A DNA stretch of 64,000 bases from UBA6168 sp041752395. Lineage in GTDB: Bacteria > Bacteroidota > Bacteroidia > Chitinophagales > Saprospiraceae. The first letter of the stretch is position 1. Each line of letters opens with the position of its first letter. Below are positions 38,878 to 45,337 of the stretch, piece after piece. Below the pieces are notes generated by a model, which had not been told where the DNA came from, ran no database searches, and was given only the letters and a program-made list of their open reading frames with translations. Position numbers and translations under genes: made by a program. The stretch spans positions 59,119 to 123,118 of the forward strand of contig JBGSWN010000232.1 of the NCBI GenBank assembly GCA_041752395.1, in the 5' to 3' direction.

Positions 38878-40119
38878 TAGCTTCTGTCCAATGCTGATGG
38901 TATCGCTCGTCATGTTGTTGAGCTTTTTGAGTGCATCCACGGTGAGGCCGTAGCGGCGGGAGACGTTGTAGAGTGTGTCGCCCTTTTCCACCGTATGGAA
39001 AACTGCACCTGCCGGCTGGTCAGGCGTTGTTGGATTGGTTGTTGGCGTGTCGGGGTTGTCCGTTGTTGGGAATGGCGCCACATCGTCATCCTGCATGAAG
39101 CCGTCGTCGGGTAGCAGGGGTGGCATTGTTTGCGTGGGTTTTGGTTCGGTAACCAAGCGTGGGCGGTCGCCTTTGCGGATGTTGAATCCACGAAGTTTTA
39201 GGCGTTGGTTTGTTTGGACTTCGGTGTCATCGGGCACACGGTTCCGCCTATGGATGCGTTTCGCTTTTACACCGTAGAATTGCGAGATGTCGAAGATGGT
39301 TTCGCCTTCTTTCACGTAGTGCCATTTGCTGCCGCCACGCGCCCTGCAGCGCTTGGGCTGAATGAAGATTCGAGTGTCGTCGGAGAGTGGGCTGGTCACT
39401 TCAGGCAGCTTTTCGTTGTACCGTTCCAACCGCTTGACGGAGACCTTGGCTTTTTCTGAAATTTCGGCTACGGTCACGTTGTTTTTGGCAAAAATCACCC
39501 GGACGTCGTTCACCCGCCGGAGGTCTAGGCCAGCGATGAAATCTTTGTCCTTGGTAGGCCGCCCATCGGGGAAGTTATCGGTGGAAAGGCGGTCGTATTG
39601 GTACAGTTTGTAGGTTTCGATGATTTTGATGAGGAGGCCATCGTAGTTGCCAGCCGTGGCGTAGCCCGATGATTTGAGTCCCTTGGCCCAGCGTTTGTAG
39701 TCCGTGACATCCAAACGGAAAAGGAAGCCGTAACGATTGGCTTTTTTGGGGTCCCGCAGAAATTCGGAGTGGGCGATGAAGGAATCCTCGACATCCCTGT
39801 ATTGGCGAAAACAGGATTTTATCAGGTTGCCAAACTGGTCGTAGTCGTCATCTTTGAGTTCATAAGTTTTGCCCGTCCAATCAGAATGGCATTTTATTCC
39901 GAAGTGATTATTAGCTTTGCGGGCCAGTTCGCTTTTGCCAGCATTGGACTCAAGCAGGGCCTGCGCAAGTTTGATACTTGCGGGAATGCCCGCACGGTCC
40001 ATTTCGCTGACGGCGATTTTCTTGTACTGTTCGATATAAGCCAGAAAATCGCTACTTTGAGCGAAAATAGAAGCAGTGGCAAGGAAGGCAAGGGCAAAAA
40101 CAAAGGATTTTTTGTACAT
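38866..40119 (-). CDS. Glucosaminidase-domain protein with two LysM repeats
   Basis: 417 aa with signal peptide MYKKSFVFALAFLATASIFAQ. Residues ~25-165 are a glucosaminidase (FlgJ/Auto-type) domain: YKKIAVSEMDRAGIPASIKLAQALLESNAGKSELARKANNHFGIKCHSDWTGKTY, with the catalytic Glu in LLESNAG. After a linker come a LysM domain around HYVKEGETIFDISQFYGVKAKRI (~265-310), a Pro/Thr/Asp-rich linker and a last LysM domain FHTVEKGDTLYNVSRRYGLTVDALKKLNN. It is expected to cleave glycan strands between GlcNAc and MurNAc in the periplasm during cell separation or growth. It is a single gene with its own strong terminator. Confidence 0.93.
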   Translation of the reverse strand: MYKKSFVFALAFLATASIFAQSSDFLAYIEQYKKIAVSEMDRAGIPASIKLAQALLESNAGKSELARKANNHFGIKCHSDWTGKTYELKDDDYDQFGNLIKSCFRQYRDVEDSFIAHSEFLRDPKKANRYGFLFRLDVTDYKRWAKGLKSSGYATAGNYDGLLIKIIETYKLYQYDRLSTDNFPDGRPTKDKDFIAGLDLRRVNDVRVIFAKNNVTVAEISEKAKVSVKRLERYNEKLPEVTSPLSDDTRIFIQPKRCRARGGSKWHYVKEGETIFDISQFYGVKAKRIHRRNRVPDDTEVQTNQRLKLRGFNIRKGDRPRLVTEPKPTQTMPPLLPDDGFMQDDDVAPFPTTDNPDTPTTNPTTPDQPAGAVFHTVEKGDTLYNVSRRYGLTVDALKKLNNMTSDTISIGQKLRVK

Positions 40120-40235
40120 GAGTTAGTTAGATTGAAATTTCGTATTCGGTGAAAAAGACATGTATCGGAGCTTGGAAATGAACGGCGGCAATGAAAAAAC
40201 TATTGCCTTGGGCAATTTTGCCAGCCGTTTTTTTG

Positions 40236-40243
40236 CAAAGATA
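40236..40243 (-). promoter_or_regulatory. Candidate -7 box for the glucosaminidase gene
   Basis: The minus-strand sequence TATCTTTG is an exact TAnnTTTG, 116 bases upstream of the ATG. There is no clear -33 element. Confidence 0.4.
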
Positions 40244-40401
40244 AAAACTGTAGCTTGTCTTTTTATTTCAGAAAAATCCCGATAAAGTTTCACATATTAG
40301 CTTCCTTGCATATTTTAGCGTCCAATTCTGAAAAAACGGGATTCTAATAGTTCTTAACCAACGAAACGCATTACCACACATATCAACTGTCCATTCAAAG
40401 C

Positions 40402-41106
40402 ATGAACACTCAGACCCGTCGGTATTTATTCATTGATTACGAAAACCTGCTGCAGGTTAAGTTCAAGAAATTAGAGAAGGTTGCGTCTAAAATCTTCGTC
40501 TTCGTCGAATCCACACAGGAAACGGTTCCGCTTGCCCTTGTGCGCCAAGCGCAAAGCTCTGGCAAGAACATCCGTTGGATTGTGGTGAACAACCCCAACG
40601 GTGGCAAACTGAACTACCACATTGCCTTCATCATGGGCAAGCTCCACCAAAAGCTGGAAGACGACGTGGAGTTCGCCGTCGTGTCCAACGACCCAGAGTT
40701 TGACCCGCTCATCAGCTTTATCAATACCACTGGCCGCAGCTGCATCCGGGTAAAACGCAAGCAGGACGAAAGCTCCCTTTACGAAGAATCCAACCTGAAT
40801 TACAGCAAGCCGCCAGAGTACGTGGACGAGTTTTCAATGAAAAACTTCCATGAAAACGGCGAAGATGATGATGACGGAATGCCCGTCATGGTCGAGGATG
40901 AACTGATTACCCGTACCGCCGAGGAGACCGTTAAGCGCCTCATCCGCTCTGGCAACCGCCCCGCAGAGATTTCAACTTTGAAAAATTATATACTTTTGCA
41001 CAGTCAAGAAGTTTCCCTGCACGGAAATGTCGAGCGCATCATTCAAAAATTGAAGGATACGAAAGACATTGAAATCCAGAAAGGGGAAGTGATTTATAAC
41101 TTTTAG
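40402..41106 (+). CDS. PIN/NYN-like nuclease-fold protein
   Basis: 234 aa, ATG at 40402. The N-terminal 130 residues have a PIN-like fold: LFIDYENLLQVKFKKLEKVASKIFVFVES (first acidic site D-x-E-N), IRWIVVNNPNGGKLNYHIAFIMGKLHQ and FAVVSNDPEFDPLISFINTTG (last acidic site SNDPEFDPL). The second half has an acidic patch (HENGEDDDDG) and then a helical domain (ETVKRLIRSGNRPAEISTLKNYILLHS) that looks like an OST-HTH/winged-helix RNA-binding tail. Such proteins are thought to cut or bind RNA. It precedes frr by 89 bases, with an inverted word repeat between them. Confidence 0.75.
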   Translation: MNTQTRRYLFIDYENLLQVKFKKLEKVASKIFVFVESTQETVPLALVRQAQSSGKNIRWIVVNNPNGGKLNYHIAFIMGKLHQKLEDDVEFAVVSNDPEFDPLISFINTTGRSCIRVKRKQDESSLYEESNLNYSKPPEYVDEFSMKNFHENGEDDDDGMPVMVEDELITRTAEETVKRLIRSGNRPAEISTLKNYILLHSQEVSLHGNVERIIQKLKDTKDIEIQKGEVIYNF

Positions 41107-41161
41107 ACAATAGACAATAGACCCTAGATTGCCCTAGTCACTATCTATCGTCTATCGTCTA
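41104..41161. repeat. Inverted TAGACAA/CTATCGT repeat between the PIN-like gene and frr
   Basis: TAGACAATAGACAATAGA (41104-41121, starting in the stop codon) pairs with TCTATCGTCTATCGTCTA (41144-41161) with only two mismatches. Both arms have a 7-base period. The separating loop is 22 bases. Confidence 0.75.
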
Positions 41162-41195
41162 ATTTCTAAAAGTCTAAAAAAGACGACTACGCAAA

Positions 41196-41756
41196 ATGGA
41201 AGACATTAATGATTTACTAGATTCAGCCGAGGAGTCCATGAAAGGCTCCGTTGAACACCTTCAGTACGAGCTTACCAAAATCAGAACAGGCAAAGCCTCC
41301 TCCAACCTCCTCAATGACATTGCGGTCAACTACTACGGCACCATGACGCCCGTCAACCAGGTGGCCAGTGTTTCCACTGCCGATGCCCGCACCATCGTCA
41401 TTCAGCCTTGGGAGAAAAGCATGCTTCGCCCCATCGAAAACGCCATCTTCGAGGCCAACCTCGGCATCACGCCGATGAACGACGGCGAGGTCATCCGCCT
41501 CACCATCCCAATGCTGACCGAAGAGCGCCGCCGTGACCTCGTGAAACAGGCCAAGCATGTTGGCGAAGAAGCCAAAGTCAGCGTCCGCAGCGTTCGCCAC
41601 AAAGCGCTTGACACCATTAAAAAGGCGGTGAAAGATGGCTTTTCGGAAGATGGTGGCAAGGATATGGAAGACAGTATCCAAAATTTAGTGAACAAATACG
41701 TCAAGTCCATTGAACACTTCATTGAGGTGAAGGAGAAGGACGTGATGCATATTTGA
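41196..41756 (+). CDS. frr: Ribosome recycling factor
   Basis: 186 aa, normal length. RRF splits post-termination ribosomes together with EF-G. Matching segments are MKGSVEHLQYELTKIRTGKASSNLLNDIAVNYYGTMTPVNQVASVSTADARTIVIQPWEKSMLRPIENAI, LGITPMNDGEVIRLTIPMLTEERRRDLVKQAKHVGEEAKVSVR and a coiled C-terminal helix. The usual upstream partner pyrH is missing here. It is convergent with the DUF5682 gene and shares a hairpin terminator with it. Confidence 0.97.
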   Translation: MEDINDLLDSAEESMKGSVEHLQYELTKIRTGKASSNLLNDIAVNYYGTMTPVNQVASVSTADARTIVIQPWEKSMLRPIENAIFEANLGITPMNDGEVIRLTIPMLTEERRRDLVKQAKHVGEEAKVSVRSVRHKALDTIKKAVKDGFSEDGGKDMEDSIQNLVNKYVKSIEHFIEVKEKDVMHI

Positions 41757-41834
41757 GAAAAGTTAGCAGCTTGTCAGTTGGCAGTTTGCAGTCGGCTACT
41801 AACTAAATTGTCAAAGTCGAGCTTTAAAAATAAG

Positions 41835-41866
41835 AGAGGTGGTATCTTTTTCAAAATGCCACCTCT
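41835..41866. terminator. Bidirectional hairpin between frr and the DUF5682 gene
   Basis: AGAGGTGG (41835-41842) pairs with CCACCTCT (41859-41866), with two more bases pairing inside the loop. It is flanked by A-rich sequence on the left and T-rich on the right. Word repeats AGTTGGC/AGTTTGC/AGTCGGC lie on its left (about 41775-41800) and ACTGCCC/ACTGCCC on its right (about 41908-41921). Confidence 0.75.
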
Positions 41867-41922
41867 TCTGTTTATACCATAAACTGACTAAATATCTGCT
41901 AACTAGACTGCCCACTGCCCAC

Positions 41923-44244
41923 TCAATAAAGTAACCGCCGCACCAACGGCAGCACCCGCTGCGCCCTATCCTCCTCATAATCAGCCACTTCCGCAATTTT
42001 TTCCACCACCTGTCCCTGCTTCGCAAGGTTCAGCATCCGCTCCCGTTCGGGTGCTGGGAAGCGGGAAAACGTGCGCCGCAGCAGCGGCAAGGTATCCCTG
42101 AAAATATCCTCGTTCAGGCCAGCCACCCAGCCATCGAGCAGGTTCCAGAGCGAGGAATTGTGGAGCAGCAGCAGGCCGCTGCCTTGCAGGAAACCTTCGA
42201 GCCATTGGGCAGCTTCCAGCGGCGGCGTGGCGATGGACAGCGAGTATTCCATGCGGATGGCCGTCTTCGCTTCCGACCTTATTTTTTTGTCAAATAATAT
42301 ACGGGTACAAGCACCTGTCAGAATGCCGTTCACCCGCAGGTTGTCGGCGATATGGGCGATACAATCGAACCACTGGCTGAAAAAAGCGGGGTCGTTGAGC
42401 AGCCCGAGTGCCCGGTTTACGCCCATCAGTTTTTCAAATGCCTCCCGGCTGGCATCCTCGTCAAGGTTGGCCACGGCAGCGGGAAGGCCGATGCAGATGC
42501 GGGGCATGAGGTGCTGCACCACCAGTTCCACCGCCCGAACGTCGGTGCCACGGGTGTTGCCGTAACGCACAATTTGCGCCAGCGGCGGCAGTGCCTCCAT
42601 CAGGTGGTAAACATCGGTGGTGACGGCGGCGAGGTTCTCCAATTTGCGGAGCAACAAATCAAAAGCCGCTGGCAAATCAGCGTTCAGTACCTGCTTCACG
42701 AGCAGCGTGAGCGCTGGCAGCGCCGTGGTTTCTTCGGTTTTTTTGGTCAAAAAATTTACACAGGCTTCCTCCAAGGTATTGCCCCAAGCCCCTTTTTCGA
42801 TGATGCGGATGGCAAAATCCGGCGACCATTTCAGCTTCCAAAACTCCTTGAAGCCCCCAGCCGATTGGTGGCGGTTCAGTTCCATTAGCCTGCCCCACGG
42901 GATGTCGAGCAGGCTCAGGCGGTGCAGCAGGTGGCTTTTCAGCCGCCCCGATTCTTCCCGAAGGTCAATGCCACCTTGTGGTGTAGCGGCAGTAGCGCCC
43001 AGCCATTCCTCGTCGGTGTTTTCCCAATATTTGGTCAGTCGAGCGGATTTTACGGCCTGCTCGATGTCTTTTTGCAGCGGAACGGTTGGGATGTCGTCGG
43101 GTACACTGCCCACTTTTTTGCCCGTAATCAGCTTATTTTCAATGAGTTGCAGTTTTTCCAAATCGCCTTCGCAGATGGTGGTGACGGCGGCCTCCCGCAA
43201 TTCGTCAATGCCGGGCAGGGCCAACCCCCGCATCGCCGCTAGCGTCTCCGCCAACCGGATGGCCTCAATGACATTTGCGGACGAAGCATCGAGGTCCTCT
43301 TTGCGGAGCAAGATGGCCACCTGCACCATCCAGTGGGTGGCGGCATTTTTTCCTTCGGAAAAAATCAGTTCGTACCAAGCCGGGGAGACGATGCCCGCCC
43401 GGTAGCCGCTCTGGAACGTGAGCCGGTCGTAGCTCCAGGGAATCCAAGTGGCCGTGGTCTTTATTTTTTTGATGCCTTTCAAAAGCGCAGCATCGTGGCT
43501 GGCTTTTATTTTTTCAAAACCCTCCAACGCTGGCACATGCCATGCCCCGCACACGATGGCGATATTTTGAAAACCGTCTTTCGCAGCCTGCCGCATGGAC
43601 TGCCGCATGTGCGCTTCCCGCAGCAGGGTGCGTGGGCTTTCCTCGGTTCCTTCCCGCAGGGCAGTCATCATCTTCGCAATGGCGGCGAAAATCTCCGCCC
43701 CATTCCCAGCGCTCTCGAACATGGCTTCCCACCAGCGCTCGCTGTCGGTGTAGCCTGCCAGCGTGGCGAGGTGCGCCATCGGGTCGGCCCGGAAGGCCCG
43801 CTCTTCGGGCGTCATTTTTTCCAAAAACTCCAGCACCGCTTGCGGGTTTTGTCGCTCCGCCTCATCGAGGGCGAAATTGGCATCCACCCCCAAATCCATG
43901 AACCGGACGGGGATGCATCGCTCCATCGCCCAACGGATGGCCTGCCACTCCGGCGAGAACTCGGCGAAGGGGAGGTAGCTGGCCCGCCCCAAGTCCTTGG
44001 GGTCGTAGATGAGCATGGCGACGGGGGGAGTCAGGGATTGACGATTGACGATTGACGATTGACGATTGGGGGCATCTGCTTCGGCCTCTTCAATCTTCAA
44101 TCGTAAATCGTAAATCGTAAATAACCCTTCAGCATCGGCGGGTGCTTCCACCAAAAGGCAGTCGGGTGGATTGGCTTCGAGGGCCGAAAGGACGGCTTTG
44201 GTGGAGCCGGGGCCGTGGTGTCGGATGCCGAGGAGGTGGTGCAT
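41923..44244 (-). CDS. DUF5682 family protein
   Basis: 773 aa. The N-terminus MHHLLGIRHHGPGSTKAVLSAL with LLVEAPADAEGLF is the signature of DUF5682, a TraB-like family of unknown activity. Members are usually encoded with a MoxR ATPase, a VWA protein, DUF5691 and a SWIM zinc-finger protein; none of those is here. The bulk is helical (EWQAIRWAMERCIPVRFMDLG, IAIVCGAWHVPALEGF). The ATG overlaps the AbiEii stop as TAATG, so it is probably translated from the toxin-antitoxin operon. A 90-base heptad repeat (44036-44121) encodes an additional loop with NRQSSIVNRQS. Confidence 0.85.
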   Translation of the reverse strand: MHHLLGIRHHGPGSTKAVLSALEANPPDCLLVEAPADAEGLFTIYDLRLKIEEAEADAPNRQSSIVNRQSLTPPVAMLIYDPKDLGRASYLPFAEFSPEWQAIRWAMERCIPVRFMDLGVDANFALDEAERQNPQAVLEFLEKMTPEERAFRADPMAHLATLAGYTDSERWWEAMFESAGNGAEIFAAIAKMMTALREGTEESPRTLLREAHMRQSMRQAAKDGFQNIAIVCGAWHVPALEGFEKIKASHDAALLKGIKKIKTTATWIPWSYDRLTFQSGYRAGIVSPAWYELIFSEGKNAATHWMVQVAILLRKEDLDASSANVIEAIRLAETLAAMRGLALPGIDELREAAVTTICEGDLEKLQLIENKLITGKKVGSVPDDIPTVPLQKDIEQAVKSARLTKYWENTDEEWLGATAATPQGGIDLREESGRLKSHLLHRLSLLDIPWGRLMELNRHQSAGGFKEFWKLKWSPDFAIRIIEKGAWGNTLEEACVNFLTKKTEETTALPALTLLVKQVLNADLPAAFDLLLRKLENLAAVTTDVYHLMEALPPLAQIVRYGNTRGTDVRAVELVVQHLMPRICIGLPAAVANLDEDASREAFEKLMGVNRALGLLNDPAFFSQWFDCIAHIADNLRVNGILTGACTRILFDKKIRSEAKTAIRMEYSLSIATPPLEAAQWLEGFLQGSGLLLLHNSSLWNLLDGWVAGLNEDIFRDTLPLLRRTFSRFPAPERERMLNLAKQGQVVEKIAEVADYEEDRAQRVLPLVRRLLY
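44036..44121. repeat. Paired period-7 repeats inside the DUF5682 gene
   Basis: GATTGAC is repeated four times (44036-44063) and followed by GATTGGG. After 20 bases come CAATCTT, CAATCGT, AAATCGT, AAATCGT (44091-44118). The two halves are roughly inverted. In frame they encode the peptides NRQSSIVNRQS and IYDLRLKIEEAEA, near residue 45-75. Confidence 0.85.
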
Positions 44245-44876
44245 TAAAAAATGGAGTAGGGCTTTTTTACGGCATTGATCAGCCGTTTTTTCATATCGGG
44301 AATGGCCATTTTTTTGACCATTATCGGAGAGTCTGCCTGAAAATTTATATCGTCAAAATAAACGACTGCCTTTAGTGGGATTGTTGGGTTAGAATGCGGG
44401 TATTTTACCTCGTAAGCATCTAGCATGAGACTTAGTGGCATAATTTCTAACAAGAAGTATATATCCACAAAATCCTTTAGTCGCTGCCCGCTTTGGGATA
44501 TGGCATTCAGTTTCATGGCTGAGATATCCGTAATGGAAGCTAAACGGAGACTGCCATCTAACAAAAGCGGCTCGACAAGCGGATAGGCATGGGTGATAAA
44601 GTCAGTTTTTATGCCTGAAATTGAACCGATAAGTGTGTTGATACCAAGTTTGTCAACTTCAAAATTATAAGTGGAAATCAAGTGTTGTTGGAGTGGTTCA
44701 ACCTCGAAGGGGGCAATAGAAAATAAGTCGAGGTCTATGGAAAGGCGATGCCCAATTTGCAAAGCCAACGAAGTGCCACCTACCAAAAAGTATTCGGCAA
44801 GCTTTGGGTCAGCTTGAAGCGTTTCTAGCAGTTCAAGCGTGAGTGGAGGAATTATTTTGGGCGATTTAAGCAGCAT
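44244..44876 (-). CDS. AbiEii/MenT-type nucleotidyltransferase toxin-like protein
   Basis: 210 aa from the ATG at 44874-44876; a longer reading to 44927 enters the upstream gene. The nucleotidyltransferase core is VGGTSLALQIGHRLSIDLDLFS, with the GG-x-S and D-x-D pattern of AbiEii/AbiGii and MenT toxins. KLNAISQSGQRLKDFVDIYFLL follows as the second family motif. Such enzymes add nucleotides to tRNA or proteins and can stop growth during phage infection. It overlaps the upstream small gene by 11 bases and couples to DUF5682 downstream. This is an operonic toxin-antitoxin arrangement. Confidence 0.88.
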   Translation of the reverse strand: MLLKSPKIIPPLTLELLETLQADPKLAEYFLVGGTSLALQIGHRLSIDLDLFSIAPFEVEPLQQHLISTYNFEVDKLGINTLIGSISGIKTDFITHAYPLVEPLLLDGSLRLASITDISAMKLNAISQSGQRLKDFVDIYFLLEIMPLSLMLDAYEVKYPHSNPTIPLKAVVYFDDINFQADSPIMVKKMAIPDMKKRLINAVKKPYSIF

Positions 44877-45129
44877 TGAATTCCGAATCAACAAATATCT
44901 CTGTGAAGTTTTTTTCCTTGCGGTCAAGTTGTTTGCTGTTCCGAGCTACTTCAAGGACTGTAGCCTTGCCGTAAAACAAAAGCATCTCTTTCCACTCTTT
45001 CAAGTTCCCCCTTTCGATGATACGCTCAATTACGATTTTTTTTGAACCAAGATAATCGAAACCGACAAGGTCGAACTCCCATAACAGGTGCTTTCTTATT
45101 TGTGGAACTATGCTTTGTCTTGCGACCAT
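44866..45129 (-). CDS. Small DUF6922-like antitoxin partner of AbiEii
   Basis: 87 aa, ATG at 45127-45129. The sequence IRKHLLWEFDLVGFDYLGSKKIVIERIIERGNLKEWKEMLLFYGKATVLEVARNSKQLDRKEKNF matches the small proteins (DUF6922) commonly found immediately upstream of AbiEii-type toxins in Bacteroidota. Its 3' end overlaps the toxin start, so translation is coupled. It probably neutralises the toxin and/or represses the operon. A promoter with TATCTTTG lies 19 bases before the ATG. Confidence 0.82.
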   Translation of the reverse strand: MVARQSIVPQIRKHLLWEFDLVGFDYLGSKKIVIERIIERGNLKEWKEMLLFYGKATVLEVARNSKQLDRKEKNFTEIFVDSEFNAA

Positions 45130-45148
45130 ATTGCTGAATATTAGCTTC

Positions 45149-45179
45149 CAAAGATACCAAATTTCTACGAATTACAAGT
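45149..45179 (-). promoter_or_regulatory. Promoter of the toxin-antitoxin/DUF5682 operon
   Basis: On the minus strand: CTTG (45176-45179), 19 bases, then TATCTTTG (45149-45156). This is the best fit in the window to the Bacteroidota -33 TTTG / -7 TAnnTTTG promoter. The ATG follows 19 bases later. Confidence 0.6.
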
Positions 45180-45274
45180 CGCCATTTTCTTAGCCAATGG
45201 ATTCAAACAACCTATTTCAACTTCCTTTTTTTATGAAAAAACTGACCATCCTTGCCTTGCATTTTGCAGAGCAA

Positions 45275-45312
45275 AAAAAAGCGAAGCGACTATATCATCG
45301 CTTCGCTTTTTT
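45275..45312. terminator. Terminator of the cohesin/SprB gene
   Basis: AAAAAAGCGAAGCGA pairs with TCGCTTCGCTTTTTT over an 8-base loop, a 15-bp stem with long A/T tails. It lies 26 bases beyond the stop codon of the minus-strand gene at 45338. Confidence 0.93.
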
Positions 45313-45337
45313 ACTTCGTAAAAATGGAGGTAAAAAC

